A DNA stretch of 37,272 nucleotides from Acidobacteriota bacterium (GCA_021785495.1 JAJYFB010000011.1:1-37272), one strand, 5' to 3'; shown: positions 23,539 through 32,794, counted from the stretch's first letter. Made by a program: numbers and translations. The notes: generated by a model not told the origin, from the letters alone.

Positions 23539-24510
23539 TTATAAGCGGCGATAAAACCGCCCAATCAACGATGCCAGCAAACAAGCCGTGCGCTTTGCGT
23601 ACAACCGCAAAGCGGGATACGCGCGGATCGGGCCATTGACCTGCCGGAGAAAGGACTTCATGGCCCCCGAAGGCGGCGTCCCCTGAAGCGCGCGCCACAA
23701 AAACGATCCCCGCCACGGCTTGGGCCCAACCGCATGATACATGGCCATCGACGCGCCGTAGACAAAGCCCATCCCCTGCGGTCCCAGCGTCGTCAGCGGA
23801 GATTTCGTGTACATCAAAGCGATGTTCAGCGCATCCTGGTCGCCGATGTTGAAAGGCCGCTCGCGGTCGCCGTGCGCAAGAAATCGCAGATCGCAACCTT
23901 GGCTTTCGGCAAGCCCGATCAGCCGCTTCCACTCCTCGAGAAACGTGCGATCTTCCGCCGGAACGCCGACCGCGCCCGCGTTGTAATAGTGCTCGACGGG
24001 GCGCGGATCGCGAAAGCCGATCCCCTCCGCCAGTTCCATCCATTGTTTGCGCAGGGGCGCATCGGCGGGAAGGATGTTATCGACGACCTCCTGGCACACA
24101 GCCACACCGAAGCGCTGCCAGGTGCGAAAGTAGGACCAGCGCGCCAGCACAAAAACATCGGGATCGAAGTACCAAAGATAGGCGCATTCCCGCGCTTCGT
24201 TTGCCAGCAGCCGCAGCATGAACTCCGGCTTGTAGTTGGTGAAATGTATACTTGCCGTCTGCTTTAAAAAGACGATGCGTACGCTGCCTTCCACATCGAA
24301 GGCGTCGGCAGGACCGCCGTCGATGCGCTTCAATTGGCCGATCCACGGAGGCAATTCGCCGCGATAGCCCGCCCAGACGGTTCCCGCAAAGCCCGCGCGC
24401 ACGAGCGAATTCACCAGCGCCGCAAGGCCCAGATGGTAATCGCCCTCGAAAAGGGTGCAAATCGCGGTCTCGCGCTGGTCTGTTGGCTGCGCCGATCCGG
24501 TCTCGCTCAT
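23539..24510 (-). CDS. GT-A fold glycosyltransferase of unassigned family
   Basis: 323 residues from the ATG at 24510, with AGGA eight bases upstream. The protein begins TAICTLFEGDYHLGLAALVNS, the first strand and helix of a nucleotide-sugar transferase. It has a DxD-type metal site at D116-D118 (WYFDPDVFV), then HYYNAGAVGVP and FNIGDQDALNIAL, a pattern seen in glycogenin/GT8-like and related GT-A enzymes. No signal peptide or membrane helix is present, so it is probably cytoplasmic or membrane-associated. It lies 32 bp after the next minus-strand glycosyltransferase gene, so it is likely the last gene of that operon. Donor and acceptor cannot be told. Confidence 0.85.
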   Translation of the reverse strand: MSETGSAQPTDQRETAICTLFEGDYHLGLAALVNSLVRAGFAGTVWAGYRGELPPWIGQLKRIDGGPADAFDVEGSVRIVFLKQTASIHFTNYKPEFMLRLLANEARECAYLWYFDPDVFVLARWSYFRTWQRFGVAVCQEVVDNILPADAPLRKQWMELAEGIGFRDPRPVEHYYNAGAVGVPAEDRTFLEEWKRLIGLAESQGCDLRFLAHGDRERPFNIGDQDALNIALMYTKSPLTTLGPQGMGFVYGASMAMYHAVGPKPWRGSFLWRALQGTPPSGAMKSFLRQVNGPIRAYPALRLYAKRTACLLASLIGRFYRRL

Positions 24511-24542
24511 GGGAATCTTCCTTCGATCGCATTCTCGTTATT

Positions 24543-25484
24543 TCACGATGCCAATCTACGTGTGTCGGCACCACTCTCGTTCAGCCATTCCCTGCTCTGA
24601 CGGAGCAAGACCGGCATTCCGAACGTATACATCGCCTGCCGCGCCGGTCCCGTAAAGTACCGCGCGGCAATCGACGTATCGTCCAGGTTCGATTCGCGGC
24701 CGAACTGGCGGCATGGGCCGACAACGTAGCGCTCCGGGGGCAGCGCCACGACATCAGGCTTTTGCAGCAGGAAGCTGAGCACGGTCCGCGCGGAGAATGA
24801 CGATTCTTTGCGCGCTCGCCAGGTCGCCGTGATCTGACCCGCCGTTCGGATCGGCAGCGAACCCTGCGGAAGATAGAAAAGTCCGCAGCTCAACTTCGGA
24901 ACGTACTCAACGCCAAGCTGTTTCGCCCGCTCGGCGATCCGATCGTCCTGCTCTCCATGCGATTCGTCGACAAAATGACAAGGAACCTCTCTCTCGATCG
25001 CAGCCAACATTTCATGCGGACGCTGAAAGGCAAGTACGTCGCAATCCGCAAAAATCAGCGGGCCGCGATCGGACCAGGCCAGAATCTGCGCGAGCTTTCG
25101 GCCCTCCGGCTCTCGCTCGTAAAAAAGCTGCACGCCGGGAATGCGCGGGCGCACGTAGTTGCAGGCCCACTCGGCCGACTCAATCGCAACGCCAGGAAAC
25201 AGCCGTTCGGCCGCGGCTTCTTGCCTCCGGGTAAGCTCTCCATCGACCACCAACAGCAGCCGGCAAGGCAGTTCGCGCAAAAAGCGATACCAGCTCCACG
25301 CCGTCCACAGCGCCTCGTTCAGCGTTCGGGGTGTCGTCAGCACGATAAAGCGCATGTCTCCCGGAACAACCGCCAGCGAAGGCAGCCGGCGATAGCGGCT
25401 TCGCATTGCATAGGGCCGGTTGCGCTCCCACCACCGGATTGGCTTCGTCGCCAGCTTGCAAACGATGCGGCTCACGCTCGACAT
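24543..25484 (-). CDS. Glycosyltransferase, tandem paralogue A
   Basis: 313 residues. It shares its whole build with the upstream neighbour (25545-26456): an N-terminal TKPIRWWER motif, RFIVLTTPRTLNEALW, the block AWSWYRFLR, a DxD-like site at D147-D149 (FADCDVLAF), and C-terminal YFTGPARQAMYTFGMPVLLRQ. This is a GT-A-like fold; I know no named family for it. The ATG at 25484 has GGAGG only about four bases upstream; GTG at 25475, which lines up with the paralogue's start, is an alternative. The pair probably arose by tandem duplication and may add two different sugars in one glycan. Confidence 0.82.
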   Translation of the reverse strand: MSSVSRIVCKLATKPIRWWERNRPYAMRSRYRRLPSLAVVPGDMRFIVLTTPRTLNEALWTAWSWYRFLRELPCRLLLVVDGELTRRQEAAAERLFPGVAIESAEWACNYVRPRIPGVQLFYEREPEGRKLAQILAWSDRGPLIFADCDVLAFQRPHEMLAAIEREVPCHFVDESHGEQDDRIAERAKQLGVEYVPKLSCGLFYLPQGSLPIRTAGQITATWRARKESSFSARTVLSFLLQKPDVVALPPERYVVGPCRQFGRESNLDDTSIAARYFTGPARQAMYTFGMPVLLRQSREWLNESGADTRRLAS

Positions 25485-25544
25485 GCCCCTCCGGATCTAC
25501 TCGCCTGAACTGGAATCGTCAAAAAACAGGATTTTCCTGCGCAC

Positions 25545-26456
25545 TCATGCGCGTTTCTCCGCCGCATACCGGCTACCTTGCCGCAGCAGAGTCGGCATTC
25601 CGTACCGGTAGAGCACATGGCGCACCGTGCCCGTAAAGTGTCGCGCTGCAATCGCCTCGTAATCCACGTCCTCTTCCCAATAGAATTGACGCCGATTGCT
25701 GATGACGTAGCGATCTTCCGGCAAAGGCTGCGCGCCGGCCTCCTGCATCAAGACACTCATCACTGTTTGCGGCGTGAAGTAGAAGTGGGGAAGCGGATTC
25801 CAGTCGGCAAGAATCCTTTCGGCCAAGGCGGCGGAAAGCGCGTTCTGCGGCACATACAGAAAGCCGGCATTGAGCCTTTGTATATGCTGGAGTCCCATCG
25901 CGCGCACGGTTTCCAGCAAAGCCGGATCGTGGCAGCCGGCCTCATGATCGAGAAAATAGCATGGCGTCTGGCGGGACATCTGCTCCAGCAATTCCACAGG
26001 CGGGCTAAAGGCAAGGACATCGTGATCCGCATAGAGCACCGGCCCCTGTCGGGATAAGCCCAGAACCAGACCTACCTGCTTGGCGAAGGCGTGCTGACGC
26101 AGGAAAGCGCGCAACCGGGGCCACGCGGCAAAGATTTCATCGAACCACGGATTGACGTTGTAGATCCGGACTCCCGGAAACAGCGCCCGCGCAGCGGCCA
26201 AAGCGACAGCCTCCATCTCTCCGTCCACGGCCAGTTGCAGTTCGATGCCCTGCGGCCGCAGAAAGCGGTACCAGCTCCACGCCGCCCAGAGCGCATCGTT
26301 GAGCGTCTGCGGAGTCGTCAAGACGACAAAGCGCGCCTCTGCGGGTCTCACCTCCAGCGACGGAAGCAGACCGTAATGATCGCGAATCGCATACTTGCGA
26401 TGGCGCTCCCACCACCAGACCGGCTTCGTCGTCAGTTTGCGAACGATGCGGTTCAC
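25545..26456 (-). CDS. Glycosyltransferase, tandem paralogue B
   Basis: 303 residues from the GTG at 26456. I chose this start because GGAGG lies about ten bases upstream and VNRIVRKLTTKPVWWWER aligns with the start of the downstream paralogue; the frame runs further upstream into unlikely sequence. Features are TTPQTLNDALW, AWSWYRFLR, DxD-like D144-D146 (YADHDVLAF), NAGFLYVPQNAL and HFTGTVRHVLYRYGMPTLLRQ. Compared with paralogue A, the sugar-binding middle differs most (roughly residues 95-130 and 215-255), as expected if donors or acceptors differ. It is separated from the GT2 gene upstream by 26 bp and belongs to the same operon. Confidence 0.83.
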   Translation of the reverse strand: MNRIVRKLTTKPVWWWERHRKYAIRDHYGLLPSLEVRPAEARFVVLTTPQTLNDALWAAWSWYRFLRPQGIELQLAVDGEMEAVALAAARALFPGVRIYNVNPWFDEIFAAWPRLRAFLRQHAFAKQVGLVLGLSRQGPVLYADHDVLAFSPPVELLEQMSRQTPCYFLDHEAGCHDPALLETVRAMGLQHIQRLNAGFLYVPQNALSAALAERILADWNPLPHFYFTPQTVMSVLMQEAGAQPLPEDRYVISNRRQFYWEEDVDYEAIAARHFTGTVRHVLYRYGMPTLLRQGSRYAAEKRA

Positions 26457-26482
26457 CTTGCGTTTTCCTCCCGCAACGAAAT

Positions 26483-27403
26483 TCAAATTGGCAGAATCAA
26501 TTCGATGGCGCACTTCTTCAGGATGGTTCGCCGCGCCGCGACAAAAGCGCGCAGAAACCGCGCGCGCAACTGCTGGCGCGCCTGCCTGCGCAGCGCAGGA
26601 GAGAGACGCTTTTCCCTGCACAGTCCACGAAGAAGATCATACGATTCCAGATCACCGCGCACGTTATACGACGTACTCTTGGCATTCTCATGCTGACGGT
26701 AGTAAGCAGTCATGGCTGGAACCATGCAATAGCGAAACCCTTCGAGCGACAATCGCCAGAAGAAGTCAATGTCCATGACAAAATGCAGATCGTCGCGGAG
26801 AAACAAGCCGCGGCCGAAGATCGCCCGGCGGAAGAACATGCTCTGATTCATCACGCAGACCCCTTCGAGAAACTTCTGCCGCGAGAACTCCTGACAGTTC
26901 TCGAAAAGCCAAGGCGGCTGGCTGTTCTGCCCTTGAAATCCGCGAACCATTCCATGAAAAATTGCGCACTCCGGCTGCTGCGCGGCGGCGAGCGCGGCTT
27001 GACGAAAACTGTCGGGGCCGTAAAAGTCGTCGGAATTCTGCCAGCCGATCAACTCGCCGGTGGCCATCCGAAAGCCGCGATTGAGTGCGGCCGACTGCCC
27101 TTCCCGCTCGCGCACCACGCACCGGACCCAGGAAGAATAGGTGTCGATCAATTCCAAACTTCCATCGGTCGAGCCGCCATCGACAAGGATGTATTCCAGG
27201 TTGGGATAACCCTGCAAAAGAATCGAACGAATCGTCTCCTCAAGAAACGGCCGCTGATTGAGATGCGGCGTGACGACCGTAATCTTCGGCCAACAGCCGC
27301 CCTCCGGCATGGCCTCCGGCAGCCGTTCGGAATCTTCAGTCCACGGCCAGCCCGACTTTTCTGCAGGCGGCTTGGGCAGTTCCGCTAAAGTGGGACAACG
27401 CAT
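26483..27403 (-). CDS. GT2 family glycosyltransferase
   Basis: 306 residues from the ATG at 27403, with AAGG seven bases upstream. It overlaps the end of the GT87-like gene by 19 bp, which suggests translational coupling. Residues 40-130 are a classical GT2 domain: KITVVTPHLNQ, the nucleotide-binding YILVDGGSTDGS (D75 and D80 regions), and the metal-binding NSDD at 123-126. Further motifs are NQSMFFRRAIF and MDIDFFWRLSLEG, which carries the likely catalytic Asp, as in WcaA/SpsA-like enzymes. The C-terminal 60 residues are basic and helical, fit for membrane association. It likely adds one sugar to a lipid-linked intermediate. Confidence 0.9.
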   Translation of the reverse strand: MRCPTLAELPKPPAEKSGWPWTEDSERLPEAMPEGGCWPKITVVTPHLNQRPFLEETIRSILLQGYPNLEYILVDGGSTDGSLELIDTYSSWVRCVVREREGQSAALNRGFRMATGELIGWQNSDDFYGPDSFRQAALAAAQQPECAIFHGMVRGFQGQNSQPPWLFENCQEFSRQKFLEGVCVMNQSMFFRRAIFGRGLFLRDDLHFVMDIDFFWRLSLEGFRYCMVPAMTAYYRQHENAKSTSYNVRGDLESYDLLRGLCREKRLSPALRRQARQQLRARFLRAFVAARRTILKKCAIELILPI

Positions 27404-28755
27404 GTTTGCGCCTTTTCTCCTCTTCTTCGCAATTCCGCAAGACAAACCCCATTCAGGATCGCCAACAGGCCGACATATTGCAAAAAGCTGAACAGTTGAA
27501 CATGCCAATCCCAGCGCAGAGCCGCCCATGGCATCAGAAAACCGACAGCAAGCAAAGCGCCATAGAAGAACCAGCCGCCGCGCGATCCACGGCTCAACAC
27601 AGACGCAAGCATCAGCAGCAGCGGCGCGAGTAGCAGCACATCGCAATAGCCGAAGTGCTGCGGCGCAAAAAGTTCCAGATTCAACGGAGCCAGAAACGCA
27701 AATGCGATTGGAACCGGCCCCTGCGCACGGCTGCGCCAAAATCCATACAGAACCGTCAGATTGAAGATCAGCATCGACAAGAGACAGCCCGTATTCAGCC
27801 GTTCGAAGCGATTCTCCGTAGGCGCGATGCGATGCACCAGGCGGGTCAGCACGGGACTGACCGAGCCGCGCGCCAGTCCAACCAGCGTGCAATCCACAAA
27901 AGCCGCCGGCCCGGCCAACGAACGCGAAAAGTCGATCCCGTCCATCGTCTGGCCATCGAGCGCCGCCGCGGATTCGGGAGTCATTCCGTAGACAGCATCC
28001 AGCGTCGCACGTTCGTCGGCATGCACCGCGGCCAGATATTTTCCCCAGTCGCCCACGCCAACCAGGGGAAGCGTCGCGGCGAAAAGCAACAGGCCGATTC
28101 CCGCGGCATACACGGCGTAGCGAACCCGTCGCAGAAAGAGCAAAACTACGAGGCATATCGCATAAGTCGGGCGCAGCAGAACGAGCAGCGCCAGCGGCCA
28201 GGCGTGGAACCATTGGTTCTGTCTGCGCAGCAGAGACGCCGAAGCCAAAGCGGTCAGCAGCGCAAGCTCGACGTAATATTGTCCGCGCTCAAGATGGAGC
28301 CGAAATCCGAACGCGGCGATAAACAGCAGGACAAAGGCGATCCATAGCGCAGTTCGCGACGCGCCTTTGGGAAAGACGCGCGACAGGACAAGAGAACAAA
28401 GCAGGATCGCCGACCAGTCCACCAGAAAATACACCGCGCGCTGCATGCGCCAGTTCGATTCGGACAGCGGCTCGTACATCAGCAGAAGCACGGGCGAATA
28501 GGTATCGTCGCTTGGCAGTTGCAGGTGGGCAGGTTGAGAAACGTGGCGAAAATCGTAGTAAGGATTCATCCCCCGCGCCAGAAGCCTGGAACTGACAACC
28601 TTGACCCGGAGATCGATACCGGGATAAGTTTCCAGATCGCGCACCGTCTGCACCAGAACGTGGCCGAGGACGACAAGCGTCATCCCGATCGCGAAGAGGC
28701 GAAGCCATGACCATCGATTGCACAGCTTGTCGCGAAACTTATCGATGAAGATCAT
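27385..28755 (-). CDS. GT87-like (DUF2029) polytopic membrane glycosyltransferase
   Basis: 456 residues with about ten predicted membrane helices (for example LFAIGMTLVVLGHVLVQ, ALLLLM-type and YVGLLAILNGVC segments). The first periplasmic loop begins LETYPGIDLRVKVVSSRLLARGMNPY, where acidic residues are typical of GT-C enzymes using polyprenyl-phosphate sugars; the GMNPYYDF stretch is common in the DUF2029/GT87 group. Such enzymes transfer mannose or another sugar from a polyprenol carrier on the outer face of the inner membrane. The ATG at 28755 has only a weak ribosome-binding site. The gene follows the flippase gene by 78 bp and overlaps the GT2 gene downstream. Confidence 0.8.
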   Translation of the reverse strand: MIFIDKFRDKLCNRWSWLRLFAIGMTLVVLGHVLVQTVRDLETYPGIDLRVKVVSSRLLARGMNPYYDFRHVSQPAHLQLPSDDTYSPVLLLMYEPLSESNWRMQRAVYFLVDWSAILLCSLVLSRVFPKGASRTALWIAFVLLFIAAFGFRLHLERGQYYVELALLTALASASLLRRQNQWFHAWPLALLVLLRPTYAICLVVLLFLRRVRYAVYAAGIGLLLFAATLPLVGVGDWGKYLAAVHADERATLDAVYGMTPESAAALDGQTMDGIDFSRSLAGPAAFVDCTLVGLARGSVSPVLTRLVHRIAPTENRFERLNTGCLLSMLIFNLTVLYGFWRSRAQGPVPIAFAFLAPLNLELFAPQHFGYCDVLLLAPLLLMLASVLSRGSRGGWFFYGALLAVGFLMPWAALRWDWHVQLFSFLQYVGLLAILNGVCLAELRRRGEKAQTCVVPL

Positions 28756-28833
28756 GGCCGGCTTTCTCAGTTGCTGTATTTTTGTGCGTGAGCCGGGTCG
28801 ACCGGAACACGGACAAGAGTTTCCACATGGCGA

Positions 28834-30150
28834 TTAACCGTTCCGTCCCTCGGCTGCGGCCGGAGAGCATCCGCTCTCGGGAATCCGCCGACCGCCATGA
28901 GTGAATCCGTAGAACGCGGTGACGATCGCAATGCCCGTCGTCGGAAACATGGTGAAAATATTGAACCAGAGCACGGCCTGCACCGTGCTCAAATCGACCT
29001 TCCAGATATAAATCGCCTGCAGGATCAAAGTAAGAACGATGTCGGCGAGGACGGACGTGTAATACGTGAACAGGCGTGCGCCGTTGATCGAGGCCATCGC
29101 GCCGGCGACGAAACCGAGCGCCCCGGACAGCATCGTCAGCACAACCTCGTCGCGCAACCCCGCATACTTCGGTCCGAGCACCCACAAAAAAAGGCCCGGA
29201 AAGATGCGCGCCAGCACAACAAGCGCTGCGCTGCAGGCGCTTGCCGCGAAAACCACCATCGGGTAATGGCTCTTGAGCTTCTCTTTGGGCAGGCGCGCAA
29301 AGTAAGGCTCGATGAGAATCCCATTGATCGGCTGCACAAGTGCGAAGATCTGGCCCAACCTGCTGAGCGCGCCAACGGAGGCGACCGCGGAGGTCCGCCC
29401 GAAGTACGTGATGAGAAAAACCGAAATCTGGCCGCCCAGCGCGTAATACATCACGCTGGGCACAGCGGGAAGCGCAAGATGAACGATCGCGGCCCGCTTC
29501 TCGCTGGACGGCGCGCCGCGCACGCCCAGCAGCTTCTGCGCGCGCGCGAAATAGATGCCCGCGGTCACGACGGTCTTGGCTACTCCGATTGCAATCGCCA
29601 CGAAGACGCCAAAACAATGGAAGAGAACGCAAACGCCAAGCAGCGCCAGCGCGCCAAAACTCGTCCCCATCTGCGCCTGGTACCAGCGCGCGCGGTCGCG
29701 CCGCAGGATCAGCACCGCGCCGTAGGCCGCCGCGACGCGCGCGAACCACGCCGAGATCAGCACCAAAGCCACCATCGCCGCAATCGTCGGCGCGCTCCAG
29801 TGGCGGTTGCGGACCAGTTGCGGAAAGGCAAAGACGACAATCGGTGCGGCGACGGCGAACAGCCAGTAGGCGATCTGCCGCAGCGAGGCGAGATAGTCGG
29901 CGATCAACGGCAGATCGTCAATGCGCTCGCCCACCAACGGAACGAACGTTCCGGAGATGCCGATGTCCAGAAGAATCGTCAGCGAGGCCTGGATCGAGAA
30001 GACCACGACAAACTTTGCATAATCTTCAACCGGTAGCAGGCGTATGCAAAGAAACCCGAAGAGCAGATTGCCCGCAGTGGCGATTCCCTGCGAAACCAGA
30101 AATTCCGCAACGCGATGCAGCTTCGGCAGCAGAAATGACCTGGCGGACAC
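28834..30150 (-). CDS. Wzx-like polysaccharide flippase
   Basis: 438 residues from the GTG at 30150, which has GAGGA seven bases upstream. An ATG at 30219 would overlap the previous gene by 14 bp and add 23 residues but lacks a ribosome-binding site. About twelve to fourteen membrane helices are evident, starting with FLVSQGIATAGNLLFGFLCIRLLPVEDYA, the entry motif of the polysaccharide-synthesis/MATE-like flippases. Arginine and lysine are placed on cytoplasmic loops (LRRDRARWYQ, RLPKEKLKSHYP). Such proteins flip undecaprenyl-linked oligosaccharide across the inner membrane. It sits centrally in the glycosyltransferase run, as expected for a Wzx-dependent pathway. A matching Wzy polymerase was not recognised in the window. 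Confidence 0.86.
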   Translation of the reverse strand: MSARSFLLPKLHRVAEFLVSQGIATAGNLLFGFLCIRLLPVEDYAKFVVVFSIQASLTILLDIGISGTFVPLVGERIDDLPLIADYLASLRQIAYWLFAVAAPIVVFAFPQLVRNRHWSAPTIAAMVALVLISAWFARVAAAYGAVLILRRDRARWYQAQMGTSFGALALLGVCVLFHCFGVFVAIAIGVAKTVVTAGIYFARAQKLLGVRGAPSSEKRAAIVHLALPAVPSVMYYALGGQISVFLITYFGRTSAVASVGALSRLGQIFALVQPINGILIEPYFARLPKEKLKSHYPMVVFAASACSAALVVLARIFPGLFLWVLGPKYAGLRDEVVLTMLSGALGFVAGAMASINGARLFTYYTSVLADIVLTLILQAIYIWKVDLSTVQAVLWFNIFTMFPTTGIAIVTAFYGFTHGGRRIPESGCSPAAAEGRNG

Positions 30151-30205
30151 GATACGATCCTCGATCCGAATGATTTTCTCCTTCTGTATCGGCGGCCAAT
30201 GCACT

Positions 30206-31072
30206 TTAAACAAGCCCATGCCGCAGCAAGCGCGCGCCATGCACGGCCGCAGCCGGAAGATCGCGCTCGGCAAGGCTCAACTTCACCAGATGTTTTTCCA
30301 GACCGCGATACGTGCGGCGGATTTCCCGAGCGAAAGGTCTGTAGGCCGGGTCGCAAAGCATCAACTCATGCACATACGCGAGGCCCTCGGTTGTTTGGCG
30401 ATGAAATTCGGCGCTCGCCCCTCCGCCATGCGCTCGATATTCGGTCAGCCGCTCAGGGACGTAGAGGACTTTTCCCGCGCCGCAGAGCAGAGAATAGGCT
30501 ATATAGCTGTCGTACGCGCCTTCCACTCTGCGTGAATACCGGCTCCAATCCACCTTCGAGCGTCGAAACACGGCCGCCATGGCGAGCGGGATCGAAAGAC
30601 GCGCCATCAAGCAACGCGGATTTTCGATCGCGCCTGCGTTGAGTCCTTCGCGTCCGTAGGCGCGCGTGTTGGCCTCGGTCGCCGCGATGAGACGGTCGCC
30701 ATGCGCATCGATCAGCCAATGATCGCTGAACGACAGAACCGTCTCGGCGTCGTCCAGAAGCGGCCTCGCACACTGCGCAAGAAAACCGGCAGTCCAGCGA
30801 TCGTCGTCGTTCAAAAACGTGATGCAATCCGATTGCGCGCGCTCGACGCCGGCAAGGCTATTCATCGCGATGCCGAGCCGGACAGGATTCACGATGTGCC
30901 GAATGCGCGCGTCATGAAAGCTCTCGCAAATCCGCCTCGTTTCCGCCAGTCCGCCGTCATCGCACACCAGCAGCTCGAAATCCGCAAACGTCTGCGTGAT
31001 CGCCGAATGAAGCGCCTGCCGCAGATATTCCGGGCGATTGAATGTCGTCGTTACGATCGATACGAAGGGCAT
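30206..31072 (-). CDS. GT2 family glycosyltransferase
   Basis: 288 residues. A standard GT2 start, MPFVSIVTTTFNRPEYLRQA, is followed by LLVCDDGG (UDP-sugar binding) and the metal site FLNDDDRW (D89-D91). The region around LMARLSIPLAMAAVFRRS and YDSYIAYSLLCGAG corresponds to the acceptor half, in which an ED/DS motif normally carries the catalytic base; here EGAYDSY is the likely equivalent. The C-terminal 60 residues form basic helices. It is the first gene of the series that continues with the flippase. The ribosome-binding site is weak (AAGAG). The 508-bp gap upstream holds its promoter. Confidence 0.88.
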   Translation of the reverse strand: MPFVSIVTTTFNRPEYLRQALHSAITQTFADFELLVCDDGGLAETRRICESFHDARIRHIVNPVRLGIAMNSLAGVERAQSDCITFLNDDDRWTAGFLAQCARPLLDDAETVLSFSDHWLIDAHGDRLIAATEANTRAYGREGLNAGAIENPRCLMARLSIPLAMAAVFRRSKVDWSRYSRRVEGAYDSYIAYSLLCGAGKVLYVPERLTEYRAHGGGASAEFHRQTTEGLAYVHELMLCDPAYRPFAREIRRTYRGLEKHLVKLSLAERDLPAAAVHGARLLRHGLV

Positions 31073-31580
31073 CTCTTGATTCCCAGAATCTCGCTATGGC
31101 TATTCGTCCGTCCAGCTCGCAACGGGTCAGGCAGAGGCTGCCTCCGGATGCGGAGGCTTTCTCAAGTACAGATCGCACCCATAGCCGCGCTACGCATTCG
31201 ATATCCTGCGTCCGAAAGCCGTAATCCACACATGCGCGGGCGACGGCGCTGTTTTGACAAAACAGGAAGAACCTTGGCCACAACACCGGGTCGTGCTCTG
31301 GCAAAACATGTTGCGGACGGACTTGATTGTCGAGAATCTGGAACAAGGACCCGGCTTGAGCGGGGCCAAGCTCGATCGGAAGAGACGGCGTTTTAGCCCC
31401 TGCCCGTCTGGCCTTTGCCACGCTCGCGACACTTTGCAAGAGGTTCCTGCTTATTCATTTTTTCGAGAAAGGATAAAACCGGAAGTTGCCGTAGGACGAA
31501 GCCGCTGCGCTCAATTCACCGCGCTCCCTGCGACCGTCGGCCTCGCGCAAAACTCAGCCGGAGATACCTTCGCCGTTTTT
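31073..31580. other. Intergenic gap within the glycan cluster
   Basis: 508 bp separating two minus-strand glycosyltransferase genes. A 160-codon minus-strand frame (30957-31439) covers part of it but runs into the next gene out of phase, has no ribosome-binding site and resembles no family, so I do not call it a gene. The gap contains a perfect palindrome at 31249-31265 and a GCCTCCG-GATG-CGGAGGC hairpin at 31140-31157. It probably holds a promoter and may hold a gene remnant. Confidence 0.5.
31249..31265. promoter_or_regulatory. Perfect palindrome CTGTTTTG-A-CAAAACAG
   Basis: Eight-base arms are exact complements around one A, in an otherwise GC-rich gap about 180 bp upstream of the GT2 gene that starts at 31072. 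The size and symmetry fit a dimeric repressor site. It also contains TTGACA on the plus strand, but no matching -10 follows. Confidence 0.4.
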
Positions 31581-32699
31581 TCAATCTTTCCCGGTCAGTT
31601 CGCGATAGAGCGCTCGATACTCGCCGATCATGCGTGCGGTTTGAAACCGTTCGCGAACGTTGTCGAGGCCGCGCTGCCGGAGCTGTTCGCGAAACTGCTC
31701 CTCTGCGGCGATGCGGCGAATCGCCGCAGCCATGCCGGCCTCGTCCTCCTGCGGAAAAAGCGCAGCCGATGGTCCGAGCGACTCGGCAAAGGGCGCAATG
31801 TTGCTGGCGACGACCGGGCAGCCGCAGGCCTGCGCCTCGATCGTCGGCCAGCCAAAACCCTCGTAACGCGACGGAAAGAGCAGGCAGAGGGCGCGATTGT
31901 AGAGCGCTTCAATCGTGGCGGCATCCGGCCGCGGGATTTGCACGATGCGGTCTTCGATCGCGAGCGAATGAGCGAGGCGAAGAAGTTTTCCGTCGAGCGG
32001 TTCGCCGGCGAACGCCAACTGCAGTTCCATTCCGCGCACAGCCTGGGCAAAGACGCGCAGCACACCTTCGCGATTTTTGTAGGCAAGGTTCGAACCGAGA
32101 TGTAAAACGAAGGCGGTTTTCAGCCGGTCCAGAGGCGCAAGACGCCGCTCAACTTCTTCCGCGGCGAGAGGCTCGAACGGGTAGTTCAGACTGTTCGGAA
32201 TGACGCACAGATTTTTTTCGGTCTTCAAGAGCCGCCGCGCGTCGTCGAAGGTGGCGCGAGAGACGCAGACAACCCGCACAGCCCGGCGCAATCCATGACA
32301 AATCCATCGCTGCAACACTTTTCCAAAGAGCGAGGCGCGCATCTCCGGCAGTTCGCCGCGCGCCGTGCGCACGGCAATCATGTCGTGACAGGTGACGACG
32401 ACCGGCCCTGCCGCGATCATCGGCGCGTACATCGCTCCGCCGTGGTCGCAGAGATGCACGATGTCGGCTCTGGCGGCAGCGGCGCGCAACTGGCGAGGAA
32501 ATAGAACAAAGCGATCGATATATCCCAGCCATTTACCGACGCCGTGCGCGGAGGGATGCAACTTTCCCAGCGCAGGCCGCGGAGCAATCGACTCCACGCC
32601 GATTCCGACCCTGCGCAGCTCGCGTTCGAGCACGTCAGCCCAGATGTGCATGCTCGTCGCGCCGTCGTACTTGTAATTGCCTACCAGCAGAACTTTCAT
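31581..32699 (-). CDS. GT4 family glycosyltransferase
   Basis: 372 residues from the ATG at 32699 (MKVLLVGNYKYDGATSM), the normal GT4 beginning; earlier in-frame starts are not needed. This is a GT-B fold. The N-terminal Rossmann half holds HLCDHGGAMYAPMI and VVVTCHDMIAVR. In the C-terminal half are FVLHLGSNLAYKNREGVL and, near residues 280-305, PSRYEGFGWPTIEAQACGCPVV, the EX7E motif that retains the nucleotide-sugar. All key residues are present. It would transfer a sugar (often mannose, glucose or galactose) with retention, on the cytoplasmic side. It diverges from the WaaE-like gene with a 95-bp spacer and is separated from the rest of the minus-strand run by the 508-bp gap. Confidence 0.91.
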   Translation of the reverse strand: MKVLLVGNYKYDGATSMHIWADVLERELRRVGIGVESIAPRPALGKLHPSAHGVGKWLGYIDRFVLFPRQLRAAAARADIVHLCDHGGAMYAPMIAAGPVVVTCHDMIAVRTARGELPEMRASLFGKVLQRWICHGLRRAVRVVCVSRATFDDARRLLKTEKNLCVIPNSLNYPFEPLAAEEVERRLAPLDRLKTAFVLHLGSNLAYKNREGVLRVFAQAVRGMELQLAFAGEPLDGKLLRLAHSLAIEDRIVQIPRPDAATIEALYNRALCLLFPSRYEGFGWPTIEAQACGCPVVASNIAPFAESLGPSAALFPQEDEAGMAAAIRRIAAEEQFREQLRQRGLDNVRERFQTARMIGEYRALYRELTGKD

Positions 32700-32794
32700 G
32701 GCCGGCGCACTCCTGGTCGACTCAGTATCAAACCGAGTCTTCTTTCCGCCGCGCACGAACCAGAGCGCGGCGCCGTTGCGCTACCATCGTTGGT

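Noticed and set aside
30957-31439. 160-codon minus-strand frame in the glycan-cluster gap
   Set aside because: Overlaps the GT2 gene out of phase for over 100 bases, has no ribosome-binding site and no family resemblance; at most a remnant.
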